Shown here: piece by piece, positions 1 to 6,262 of the stretch
How the letters are laid out: each line of letters opens with the position of its first letter
Position numbering within the stretch: the first letter of the stretch is position 1
Source of the DNA: Candidatus Omnitrophota bacterium
Lineage (GTDB): Bacteria > Ratteibacteria > UBA8468 > B48-G9 > JAFGKM01
Direction of reading: 5' to 3'
Length of the DNA stretch: 6,262 nucleotides
Assembly (NCBI GenBank): GCA_023819545.1
Contig: JAMWCA010000075.1
Span: forward strand, 1-6,262
Position numbers and translations under genes: made by a program
Notes under the pieces: generated by a model
What the model saw: the letters and a program-made list of their open reading frames with translations, nothing else
Told to the model about the DNA's origin: nothing
Databases searched by the model: none

Positions 1-32
1 CATAATAGTTTTTTTACTTTTAAATTGAAAAT

Positions 33-1226
33 ATGGAAAGAATACATAAAAACAAAATTTTAGTTTTTATTCTCCTAATTGGATTTTTTTTAAGAATTGC
101 TTTCATTTTAACTTTAAAAAATCATTTCTATTTTGATGATGAATTTGAATATTATAAAATTGTGCAGAATTTTTTATCAGGTAAGGGGCTTATAGTTGCT
201 AATAATCTTAAAAGTTTTAGGCCACCTTTATATCCATTAGTTATCAGTATTTTATTTTTATTTAAGATAAATCTTATTGGAATTAGAATCTTTCAATCTC
301 TTGTTTCAACATTTTCAGTTTATTTTATTTATCTTATAGGGAAAAAAATTTTTGATGAAAAAGTAGGAATTGTCTCTGCATTTATTTCTTCTTTTTATCC
401 TTTCTTCATCTTTTATAATGGTTTTCTCTTAACAGAAACATTATTTGTTTTTTTAACTGTTTTAAGTATTTTTTATTTGATAATGACTAACACAGAAAAA
501 AATGGAAAATTTTCTTTCTTTTCTGGGGTTTTTTTAGGACTTGGTGGATTAACAAGACCAATTTTACAACTTTATCTTCCCTTTTCAATTCTACATATTT
601 TATATTTTAAAGAAAATTTAAAACTAAAGTTTAGAAAAATAATTTTCCTTGTTGTTGGATTTTGTTTAACTCTTTCTCCATGGATTATTAGAAATTATAG
701 AATTTTCCATAAATTTATACCTGGAACAACAATGGGCGGTTGGGTTTTCTGGGAAGGGAATAATCCCTATTCTGATGGTGGGCCATGTCCTTATTTCCCA
801 GAAGGTATACTTGAAATTGATGAAATAGAAAGGGATAAAATTCTTTATAAAATGGCTTTCAAAACTATAAAAGAAAATCCAAAAAGATTTTTTTATTTAC
901 TTAAAAATAAATTCAAGAGATTCTGGAATATTGTTCCAAATGCACCTGAATTTGAAAAAAAATTTTTATATCGTTTTATAAGTGTTTTTTCTTTTGGGAT
1001 AATGATGCCATTTTTTATAATTGGATTTTTCTTTTCTTTAAAAAATAAAAAAGCACAGTTTTTACATAGTTTAATTATTTTATTTACAATTTTTCACATC
1101 GTCTTTCTTGCTTCAATTAGATATAGATTACCGCTTGAACCATTTTATATAATATTATCTATTTATGGTTTCTTAGAATTGAAGAATTTAACAAGTTCAA
1201 CTTATTTTAAAAGAAAAAAGGTATAG
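33..1226 (+). CDS. ArnT/PMT-like integral membrane glycosyltransferase (GT-C fold)
   Basis: Predicted polytopic membrane enzyme of the PMT_2 group (relatives of dolichyl-phosphate-mannose protein mannosyltransferases and ArnT). Family members move a sugar from a polyprenyl-phosphate carrier to an acceptor on the outer face of the membrane. Seen in the 397 residues: a first membrane helix at about 9-28; then the acidic motif DDE at 35-37, where GT-C enzymes carry their catalytic Asp; RPPLYP at 63-68; LTETLF at 133-138; LTRP at 173-176; a Gly/Trp-rich loop (GGWVFWEGNNP, 235-245) and a RYRLPLEP motif at 363-370 before the last helix. About ten hydrophobic segments are visible. The length is a little short of ArnT, which has an extra soluble domain. 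The ATG is the first start after an in-frame TAA at 21-23; no Shine-Dalgarno site precedes it, so translation may be coupled to an unseen upstream gene. The stop lies 4 nt before the next gene. Donor and acceptor cannot be told from sequence. Confidence 0.88.
   Translation: MERIHKNKILVFILLIGFFLRIAFILTLKNHFYFDDEFEYYKIVQNFLSGKGLIVANNLKSFRPPLYPLVISILFLFKINLIGIRIFQSLVSTFSVYFIYLIGKKIFDEKVGIVSAFISSFYPFFIFYNGFLLTETLFVFLTVLSIFYLIMTNTEKNGKFSFFSGVFLGLGGLTRPILQLYLPFSILHILYFKENLKLKFRKIIFLVVGFCLTLSPWIIRNYRIFHKFIPGTTMGGWVFWEGNNPYSDGGPCPYFPEGILEIDEIERDKILYKMAFKTIKENPKRFFYLLKNKFKRFWNIVPNAPEFEKKFLYRFISVFSFGIMMPFFIIGFFFSLKNKKAQFLHSLIILFTIFHIVFLASIRYRLPLEPFYIILSIYGFLELKNLTSSTYFKRKKV
1218..1221 (+). promoter_or_regulatory. 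Weak Shine-Dalgarno site for the family 2 glycosyltransferase
   Basis: AAGG sits 9 nt before the ATG at 1231 and lies inside the last codons of the preceding gene. It is the only recognisable ribosome-binding sequence in the four-gene cluster, and it is short, so it may act together with translational coupling across the 4-nt gap. Confidence 0.4.
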
Positions 1227-1230
1227 AAAG

Positions 1231-1908
1231 ATGAAATTAAGTGTGATTATACCGGTATTTAATGAAGAAAATACTATTTTAGAAATTCTTGAAAAGGTAA
1301 AAAAAGTTCCCATTGAAAAAGAAATAATAATAGTTGATGATGGAAGCACAGATAGAACAAGGGAAATTTTGAAAAACATTAAAGATGAAAGAATAAAAAT
1401 TATTTTTAAAGAAAAAAACCAAGGGAAAGGAAGTGCTATTAGAGAAGGATTGAAAGTTGTAAAGGGTGATATTATTGTAATACAGGATGCTGACCTTGAA
1501 TATAATCCAAATGACTGGATTAAAATGATTGAATTAATGGAAAAGGAAAATGTTGAAGTTGTATATGGCTCAAGAGTTCTTGGAAAGAATAAAAAGTCAT
1601 CCTTCCTTTTTTATCTTGGAGGTAGAATCCTTTCATTAATTGCCAATATCCTTTATAATGCAAAAATTACAGATGAACCAACATGTTATAAAATGTTTAA
1701 AAAACAGGTTATTAACTCAATAAATCTTAAATGTAAGGGCTTTGAATTTTGTCCAGAAGTAACTGCTAAAATAAGAAAAAAGGGATTCATAATATATGAA
1801 GTCCCAATTAGTTATAATCCAAGAAATATAAAAGAAGGTAAAAAAATTAGATTAAAAGATTTTTTTATAGCGGTCTGGACTTTAATAAAATATAGGTTTT
1901 TTGATTAA
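1231..1908 (+). CDS. Family 2 glycosyltransferase, polyprenyl-phosphate sugar synthase-like (DPM1-like)
   Basis: Predicted cytoplasmic or membrane-edge GT-A enzyme that transfers a sugar from a nucleotide-sugar to a polyprenyl (dolichol/undecaprenyl) phosphate, giving the donor used by GT-C enzymes. Seen in the 225 residues: the N-terminal VIIPVFNEE (5-13), nucleotide-binding VDDGSTD (35-41), NQGKGSA (63-69), the metal-binding DAD (86-88), GSR (113-115), TDEPTCYKMF (147-156), GFEFCPEV (170-177) and the end motif YNPRNIKEGKKI (195-206). This set and spacing match the DPM1/DPG synthase subgroup. No C-terminal membrane helices follow, so it resembles the short soluble DPM1 type rather than forms carrying a GtrA-like tail. 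It lies between a GT-C gene 4 nt upstream and a methyltransferase gene 2 nt downstream, which supports a role as donor supplier. The sugar (mannose, glucose or another) is not determined. Confidence 0.9.
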   Translation: MKLSVIIPVFNEENTILEILEKVKKVPIEKEIIIVDDGSTDRTREILKNIKDERIKIIFKEKNQGKGSAIREGLKVVKGDIIVIQDADLEYNPNDWIKMIELMEKENVEVVYGSRVLGKNKKSSFLFYLGGRILSLIANILYNAKITDEPTCYKMFKKQVINSINLKCKGFEFCPEVTAKIRKKGFIIYEVPISYNPRNIKEGKKIRLKDFFIAVWTLIKYRFFD

Positions 1909-1910
1909 AA

Positions 1911-2687
1911 ATGGTTAAATGTAATTTTTGCGATGGAAAAACATCATTAAAAGTAAAAATTAAATTTTGGAAAATATATCAATGTAAAAATTGTAAAATT
2001 TCTTTCTTATATCCAATCCCTGAAAAAATTGAACAAATCTATATTCAAAAATACTTTGAAAGATGGTATCTTCCAACTTACCAACAGAGAAAAAAATATT
2101 TGGAGAAAATATTTTTAAGAATTGAACCTTATATCTCTCAAAAGGGTAAAGTTTTAGATATTGGTTGCGGTATAGGAATATTGTTAGAATTGATGAGAGA
2201 AAAAGGATTTGAAGTTATTGGACAGGATATTTCACAATTCTCAATAGAATCTTGTAAGAAAAAAGGATTTAAAGTATATAGTTCCATAAACAATATAAAT
2301 TCGGAAAATCAATTTGACATTATAACTATGATAGATGTAATTGCACATTTAAAAGAACCATCAAATTATTTACAAAAATGTAAAAAACTTTTAAAACCTA
2401 ATGGATTTTTAATTATAAAAACACCTTTACATTCAAATTTCTTCTTTTTTATTACCAAAATTTTCTCATTTATAGAAAAAAGTAAAAGTATTTTACATAT
2501 TCCAGCCCAGATTTACCATTTTGATAAAAACTCCTTTTTTAAAATTTCAAAATTGTTTGATTTAAAACTTGTAAAAATTTTTATAATTAAAGAATTTATT
2601 GATAAAAAAATTAATTTTCTTAACATCTGGAAATTTTTTATGGAAAAAAGTTTAGTCGTAATTTTACAAAATGGAAAAGAAAAATAG
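1911..2687 (+). CDS. Class I SAM-dependent methyltransferase with N-terminal Cys4 knuckle
   Basis: Predicted cytoplasmic methyltransferase of the Methyltransf_23-like group. Seen in the 258 residues: CNFC (4-7) and CKNC (25-28), a probable zinc-binding pair of knuckles; the SAM-binding motif I VLDIGCGIG (81-89); the acidic residue of motif II, D106 in GQDIS; the motif DVIAHLKEP (142-150), matching the family's common DxxxHLxxP; and LLKPNGFLIIKTP (160-172), the usual strand after the core. The stretch HIPAQIYHFDKNSF (196-209) is also typical. Such proteins are common in polysaccharide and lipid-linked glycan clusters, where they are presumed to methylate sugars or lipids; the substrate here is unknown. 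The ATG is 2 nt after the previous stop and has no useful Shine-Dalgarno site (a TAGG lies 14 nt away), which suggests coupled translation. The 3' end overlaps the next gene by 17 nt. Confidence 0.88.
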   Translation: MVKCNFCDGKTSLKVKIKFWKIYQCKNCKISFLYPIPEKIEQIYIQKYFERWYLPTYQQRKKYLEKIFLRIEPYISQKGKVLDIGCGIGILLELMREKGFEVIGQDISQFSIESCKKKGFKVYSSINNINSENQFDIITMIDVIAHLKEPSNYLQKCKKLLKPNGFLIIKTPLHSNFFFFITKIFSFIEKSKSILHIPAQIYHFDKNSFFKISKLFDLKLVKIFIIKEFIDKKINFLNIWKFFMEKSLVVILQNGKEK

Positions 2688-4116
2688 ATTCCTATTGTTT
2701 ATAATCATTTTAACAGGAATTCTTTTGAGAATTTTCAATATCGGAAAAAATTCTTTATGGTGCGATGAGCTTCTTGCTATTTCTATCGGCGAGCATTCAA
2801 TTAAATGGATTATTGATTATATTACATATAATGATGCACATCCTCCACTTTTTTATATATTAGTTCACTTTTGGTTAAAATTTGGGAAAAGTGAATTTTT
2901 ATTAAGGACTTTGCCTTTAATATTTGGTATTTTAACAATCCCTGCTGGATATTATCTTGGGAAAAAATTTAAAAATGAAAAAACAGGACTTTTTTTGTCA
3001 ATTTTTATATCTATAAGCCCTCCTCTTATACTTTGGTCTCAAATTTTAAAATCATATACGATGTTCATTTTTTTGACTCTTTTATCCTTTTATAATTTTT
3101 TAGATTATTTAGAAAATAAAAATCAAAAAAAACTTATAAATCTTGTGATATTAAATACTTTAATTCTATACACTCACAATTTCGGTTTCATAATTATTTT
3201 AATTCAAACAATAACTTTGGGTTTGCTGAAAAATTTAGATAAAAAATTTATTTTTTCAAACTTAATGACTTTTATACTTTATATCCCATGGTTAATAAAA
3301 ATTCCATATCAATTAAAATTTACTCTTGGTGTAAGAAGACCTATTCCGATGAGTTTAAGATTACCTTATACAATATTTTATTTTTTTCTTGGAGAATCTA
3401 TAAATCCATTTAATATAAAGATTTTAATCCCGACAGTTATTCTTTATCTTATACTTTTACCTTCTTGTCTTAACGGAATTTCTTATCTAAATAAAAGCAA
3501 AAAAATTTTGATATCAACTTCAATTATTATTCCAATATTATTTGCTTTTTTTCGTTCAACAGTCCCACAAAACTTAATCTCATTTTCTTTTTTCTGGTAT
3601 TTATTTTTTAGTTTAGGTATTGAAAGAAAAAATATTAGAAATCCTTTTAATTTTCTTGTTTTTCTCTGTTTTTTCCCTTCTTTATTTTACTATTATTCAG
3701 GTAATACATCTCAATATCATGACCCAAGTAAGTTAATTCCTTTCAGAGAAATTTATAAAGAAATAAAAAAATTGGAAAGAGTAGATGATTTAATTATTAC
3801 AACAGAAAATTGCGATAAAGATATACTTGCACCAATTCAATGGTATTACAAAGGGAAAAATAAAATAATTGAGATAGAGGATGAAAATGACTTAAAAAAA
3901 ATTTATAAATACTTGAATAAATATGAAAGATTTTTTTTAACACTTGATTATGTTAATAGACCTGAAATATCCGATAAAATAAAAGAGATATTTGAAACAA
4001 ATTTTAAGAAAATTTTTGAAAAAAAATTTATTTATAATGAAAAACTTTTAAGCAAATTAAAAGGAAAAAAGGAAGCATATTACATGATTGAAGTATATAT
4101 TTTTGAAAAAATATAG
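2671..4116 (+). CDS. Second GT-C membrane glycosyltransferase (PMT_2-like) with C-terminal soluble domain
   Basis: Predicted polytopic glycosyltransferase using a polyprenyl-phosphate sugar outside the membrane. Seen in the 481 residues: a first helix at 7-24; SLWCDE (28-33), the typical acidic motif of the first outer loop; HPPLFYILVHFW (57-68); FLLRTLPLIFG (76-86); SPPLILWSQ (116-124), where relatives usually continue with an Arg-x-Tyr and this protein has K127-S-Y129; YTHNFG (167-172), a common family motif; then further helices to about 342. Residues 345-481 are hydrophilic, begin with an FREIYKEIKKLE segment (358-369), and form a probable soluble outer domain. The start lies inside the previous gene's end (17-nt overlap); an in-frame TAA at 2659-2661 and the lack of a nearby later Met fix this ATG. 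No Shine-Dalgarno site is visible, so coupling is likely. It differs clearly in motifs from the GT-C gene at 33-1226, so it is not a recent duplicate. Confidence 0.87.
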   Translation: MEKKNRFLLFIIILTGILLRIFNIGKNSLWCDELLAISIGEHSIKWIIDYITYNDAHPPLFYILVHFWLKFGKSEFLLRTLPLIFGILTIPAGYYLGKKFKNEKTGLFLSIFISISPPLILWSQILKSYTMFIFLTLLSFYNFLDYLENKNQKKLINLVILNTLILYTHNFGFIIILIQTITLGLLKNLDKKFIFSNLMTFILYIPWLIKIPYQLKFTLGVRRPIPMSLRLPYTIFYFFLGESINPFNIKILIPTVILYLILLPSCLNGISYLNKSKKILISTSIIIPILFAFFRSTVPQNLISFSFFWYLFFSLGIERKNIRNPFNFLVFLCFFPSLFYYYSGNTSQYHDPSKLIPFREIYKEIKKLERVDDLIITTENCDKDILAPIQWYYKGKNKIIEIEDENDLKKIYKYLNKYERFFLTLDYVNRPEISDKIKEIFETNFKKIFEKKFIYNEKLLSKLKGKKEAYYMIEVYIFEKI

Positions 4117-4156
4117 ATTGATATAAATTATTACCCTGTAAAGAAAATTTTTACCC

Positions 4157-4339
4157 GTGAATGAAGCAATTATATATGGGTTATATGAAGGAGGTTCTCC
4201 AAAAACAACTAATTCTTCTATTTTAGGATTTTCACCTCAATTTATTTCTTTAAAAAAGAAAGTTTATCAATGCTATGAAAAACATCTTTTTAAAGAAATT
4301 TATCAAAATAAAATATTGATGCTTTTAATTATTTTTTAA
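4157..4339 (+). CDS. Possible small hypothetical protein or gene remnant (60 aa)
   Basis: A 60-codon frame starting at GTG and ending TAA. I do not recognise it. In its favour, G+C by codon position, counted by hand, is 19/60, 15/60 and 6/60 for positions 1, 2 and 3, the gradient expected of coding DNA in so AT-rich a genome. The frame is also longer than chance would usually give at this composition. Against it, no Shine-Dalgarno site precedes the GTG, and an in-frame TAA at 4139-4141 blocks a longer start. The protein has a Gly/Ser/Pro-rich N-terminal half (EGGSPKTT at 11-18), a Lys/Tyr-rich middle, and a short hydrophobic end (ILMLLIIF, 53-60). It could be a real small gene, the surviving 3' part of a decayed gene, or chance. 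It ends 5 nt before the protease promoter. Confidence 0.35.
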   Translation: MNEAIIYGLYEGGSPKTTNSSILGFSPQFISLKKKVYQCYEKHLFKEIYQNKILMLLIIF

Positions 4340-4343
4340 AAAA
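4332..4343 (+). promoter_or_regulatory. UP-element-like A/T tract
   Basis: Six T followed by six A lie directly upstream of the -35 hexamer of the protease promoter. Such tracts can contact the RNA polymerase alpha subunit and strengthen a promoter. In a genome this AT-rich it may also be coincidence. Confidence 0.35.
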
Positions 4344-4372
4344 TTGACTTTATGAGTTTTAAATAGTAAGAT
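4344..4372 (+). promoter_or_regulatory. Sigma-70-like promoter of the Lon-like protease gene
   Basis: TTGACT (4344-4349, five of six matches to the -35 consensus) is followed after exactly 17 nt by TAAGAT (4367-4372), which keeps the most conserved -10 positions (TA at the start, AT at the end). The predicted start of transcription near 4379-4380 gives a leader of about 17 nt with the ribosome binding site inside it. I see no CIRCE-type (HrcA) repeat or other recognisable heat-shock operator, so heat control is not evident. Confidence 0.7.
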
Positions 4373-4385
4373 TACATAATAAAAA

Positions 4386-4389
4386 AGGA
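4386..4389 (+). promoter_or_regulatory. Shine-Dalgarno site of the Lon-like protease gene
   Basis: AGGA lies 7 nt before the ATG at 4397, a good spacing. It supports this ATG as the true start and contrasts with the poor or absent sites before the four glycan genes. Confidence 0.75.
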
Positions 4390-4396
4390 CTTTAAG

Positions 4397-6262
4397 ATGG
4401 AAAAATATAAGGTAAGTGTTGAATATTTAAAACAAAAATATGATTTAAAATTTCTGAATTTTGAAACTACTGAAGAAGTTCCGCCTCTTGAAGGGATAAT
4501 AGGACAGGAAAGAGCAAAAAGAGCACTTGAATTTGGATTGAAAATAAAAAGTAAAGGATATAATATTTTTGTTACAGGTATAACTGGAACTGGAAGAACA
4601 ACATCTGTTGAACAAGCAGTTAAAAAAATAGCAGAACAAGGTAAAACGCCTGATGATTGGTGTTATGTTTATAATTTTACAAATCCTGATACACCAAATA
4701 TTTTAAGATTCCCACCTGGTAAAGCAAATGAATTTAAAAAAGATATGGAAGACCTTGTTAATGAAATAAAAATAGAACTCCCGAAAAAATTTGAAAGCGA
4801 AATATATGAGGAACATAGAAATCAAATAATAAAAGATTTTCAAAATAAAAGAAATCAACTATTAGACCAAATTGAAAAATCTGCTAAAAATGCTGGTTTC
4901 CAAATAAAACAGACACCATCAGGAATTGTATTTATTCCATTAATTGAAGAACAACCAATAAAAGATGAAGATTTTGAAAAACTAAGTGATGAAACAAAAG
5001 AAGAAATAAGAAAAAAGCAAGAAATGTTATATGAAGAGTTAAATGATGTTTTAAGAAAAATAAGAGATATGGAGAAAGAAGCAAAATTAAAACTTAATAA
5101 TCTTGAAAAGGAAATAGCAGAATTTACAATATCACCAAGAATTAAAGAACTAAAGGAGAAATACGCTGATTTTAAGGATGTCTGTAAATATCTTGATGAT
5201 GTAGAAAAAGATATGATTGAGAATATAGACGATTTTAAAGAAAAAAAAGAGATTGAACTACTCCCTGGATTAAAACTTCCTGATAGAGAATCATCCCTTT
5301 ATAGATATACAGTTAATGTTTTAATAGATAATTCACAAACAAAAGGGGCTCCAGTAGTAAAAGAAACAAATCCTACTGCTTATAATCTTTGTGGGAGAAT
5401 AGAATATAGACCACATTTCGGAGCAATGGTAACAGATTTTACAATGATAAAGCATGGTGCTTTACATAAAGCAAATGGTGGATATTTAATTTTACAAGTT
5501 CTTGATCTTTTTAAAAATTACTATGCTTGGGAAACATTAAAAAGAGCTCTAAAAAACAATGAAATAGTAATAGAGGACTTAAATGAACAATTTAGATTAA
5601 TAAATACACCAACATTGAGGCCAAAACCAATACCATTGGACCTTAAAGTAATACTTATTGGACATCCGATTTTTTATTATTTACTATATGCCTATGATGA
5701 GGACTTTAGGAAATTGTTTAAAGTAAGAGCAGATTTCAGTTTAACTATGGATAAAGATGAAGAGGGATATAAAAATTATGCTTCTTTTATAAGTAAAATA
5801 TGTAAAGAAGAAAATTTAAAACATTTTGATAAATTTGCTGTTGGAAAAGTAATAGAATATGGTTCAAGGATTGTAGAAGACAGAGATAAATTAACTACAA
5901 GATTTTTAGAAATTGCTGACCTTATCAGAGAAGCAAATTTCTGGGCAGATTTGGACAATTCAACAATAGTAAAAGAAAAACATATAAAAAAGGCACTTGA
6001 AGAAAAGATTTATAGGTCAAATTTAATTGAAAAAAGGATTGAAGAATTGATAAAAGAAGGAACAATTATGGTTGATACAGATGGAGAGAAAGTTGGACAA
6101 ATAAATGGATTATCAGTTATTTCGCTTGGAGATTATAGTTTTGGTAAGCCATCAAAAATAACCTGTAATATTTATATTGGTAGAGGAGGGATAGTCAACA
6201 TTGATAGAGAAGTTAAACTTGCTGGAAGAATTCATAATAAAGGATTTTTAATATTGAATAAT
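4397..6262 (+). CDS. Lon-like protease with degenerate AAA+ domain (AAA_32/Lon_C, LonC/YcbZ-like), 3' end missing
   Basis: First 622 codons of an open frame that runs off the window; relatives are about 780-810 residues. The family joins an AAA+-like module to a Lon Ser-Lys peptidase domain and is thought to degrade unfolded or damaged cytoplasmic proteins. Seen: EGIIGQERAKRALEFGL (32-48), the usual family entry; a Walker A-like loop GITGTGRTT (61-69) with Arg in place of Lys; YVYNF (90-94) and RFPPGK (104-109); a long charged helical, probably coiled-coil region (about 110-285); GALHKANGGYLILQVLDL (354-371) at the Walker B place but without the Asp-Glu pair; IEDLNEQFRL (392-401); LIGHP (420-424); DEDFRKLFKVRADF (434-447), with possible Arg finger residues; and TTRFLEIADLIREANFWA (500-517), the sensor-2 region. 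From about 560 the Lon peptidase domain begins (VGQINGLSVISLGDYSFG, 566-583; YIGRGGIVNIDRE, 593-605). The catalytic Ser and Lys should lie downstream of the window. It has its own promoter and Shine-Dalgarno site. Confidence 0.93.
   Translation, partial: MEKYKVSVEYLKQKYDLKFLNFETTEEVPPLEGIIGQERAKRALEFGLKIKSKGYNIFVTGITGTGRTTSVEQAVKKIAEQGKTPDDWCYVYNFTNPDTPNILRFPPGKANEFKKDMEDLVNEIKIELPKKFESEIYEEHRNQIIKDFQNKRNQLLDQIEKSAKNAGFQIKQTPSGIVFIPLIEEQPIKDEDFEKLSDETKEEIRKKQEMLYEELNDVLRKIRDMEKEAKLKLNNLEKEIAEFTISPRIKELKEKYADFKDVCKYLDDVEKDMIENIDDFKEKKEIELLPGLKLPDRESSLYRYTVNVLIDNSQTKGAPVVKETNPTAYNLCGRIEYRPHFGAMVTDFTMIKHGALHKANGGYLILQVLDLFKNYYAWETLKRALKNNEIVIEDLNEQFRLINTPTLRPKPIPLDLKVILIGHPIFYYLLYAYDEDFRKLFKVRADFSLTMDKDEEGYKNYASFISKICKEENLKHFDKFAVGKVIEYGSRIVEDRDKLTTRFLEIADLIREANFWADLDNSTIVKEKHIKKALEEKIYRSNLIEKRIEELIKEGTIMVDTDGEKVGQINGLSVISLGDYSFGKPSKITCNIYIGRGGIVNIDREVKLAGRIHNKGFLILNN

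Larger units (their letters stand above)
4117..4396. other. Intergenic spacer between glycan cluster and protease gene
   Basis: This 280-nt stretch separates two units. Its first part (4117-4156) is AT-rich with two TTACCC copies 20 nt apart (4131-4136, 4151-4156). The middle holds a short frame described separately. The end carries the promoter and ribosome binding site of the protease gene. I see no GC-rich hairpin followed by a T-run, so the glycan transcript has no obvious intrinsic terminator here and may end by another mechanism or read through. Confidence 0.7.

Noticed and set aside
2..28. Hydrophobic reading-frame tail (eight residues, then TGA) that could be the end of an upstream gene 4 nt before the first ATG.
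   Set aside because: Eight codons of AT-rich sequence readily look hydrophobic, and the other frame at 1-63 is also open. The spacing fits the operon pattern, but the window shows too little to call a gene.
4138..4154. Inverted repeat GTAAA...TTTAC with a possible 7-bp stem, considered as a terminator for the glycan cluster.
   Set aside because: The stem has one G-C pair and one G-T wobble, the rest being A-T, and CCGTG rather than a T-run follows. Such stems are expected by chance at this composition.
4131..4156. Two TTACCC copies 20 nt apart, considered as an operator or insertion footprint.
   Set aside because: Six-base repeats with no symmetry, no third copy and no link to the promoter 190 nt away are not enough.
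4188..4195. AAGGAGGT, a full match to the anti-Shine-Dalgarno sequence, inside the spacer.
   Set aside because: No ATG, GTG or TTG lies at a usable distance downstream. It reads as Glu-Gly-Gly codons within the short frame at 4157-4339.
4371..4380. Small dyad ATTACATAAT just after the -10 hexamer, considered as a repressor site.
   Set aside because: Arms of four A/T bases are too short to separate from background.
4445..5958. Open frames on the minus strand opposite the protease gene.
   Set aside because: They lie within a gene with clear family motifs on the + strand, show no ribosome binding site, and have composition typical of antisense shadows.
1..6262. Search for tRNA, rRNA, CRISPR repeats, insertion-sequence ends, toxin-antitoxin pairs and riboswitches.
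   Set aside because: No cloverleaf, regular repeat-spacer pattern, transposase motifs or terminal inverted repeats were seen. The only non-coding stretch over 200 nt is the 280-nt spacer already described.

Overview
The window is very AT-rich (roughly a quarter G+C by eye) and every gene I can support lies on the + strand. The code looks standard: TAA and TAG end the genes and I see no in-frame TGA. Arginine is written almost only as AGA/AGG, and ATA isoleucine codons are common. The proteins are rich in Lys, Ile, Glu and Phe. A sigma-70-like promoter, a Shine-Dalgarno site and a Lon-like protease of a mainly bacterial family indicate a bacterium. The composition resembles AT-rich, often thermophilic or candidate-phylum lineages, but I cannot name the taxon.

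Positions 33-4116 hold four tightly packed genes: an ArnT/PMT-like membrane glycosyltransferase (GT-C fold), a polyprenyl-phosphate sugar synthase-like family 2 glycosyltransferase, a SAM-dependent methyltransferase with a Cys4 N-terminal knuckle, and a second GT-C membrane glycosyltransferase. Spacings are 4 nt, 2 nt and a 17-nt overlap, so this looks like one transcript whose promoter lies upstream of the window. The likely logic is that the family 2 enzyme charges a lipid phosphate with a sugar in the cytoplasm. After flipping, one or both GT-C enzymes would pass the sugar to a glycan, lipid or protein outside the membrane. The methyltransferase may modify a sugar or lipid intermediate. The acceptor and the sugar are unknown.

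Positions 4117-4396 are a 280-nt spacer. It holds a 60-codon frame with a coding-like base pattern but no visible ribosome binding site, then a clear promoter (TTGACT, 17 nt, TAAGAT) and a good Shine-Dalgarno site. No convincing terminator separates the two units.

Position 4397 to the window end is the first 622 codons of a Lon-like protease of the AAA_32/Lon_C type (LonC/YcbZ-like). It has altered Walker motifs and a long inserted helical region, and its catalytic Ser-Lys part lies beyond the window. The protease gene appears to be a separate unit unrelated to the glycan genes.

I found no tRNA, rRNA, CRISPR array, insertion sequence or convincing new system. The points most worth checking are the short spacer frame and the altered ATPase motifs of the protease.
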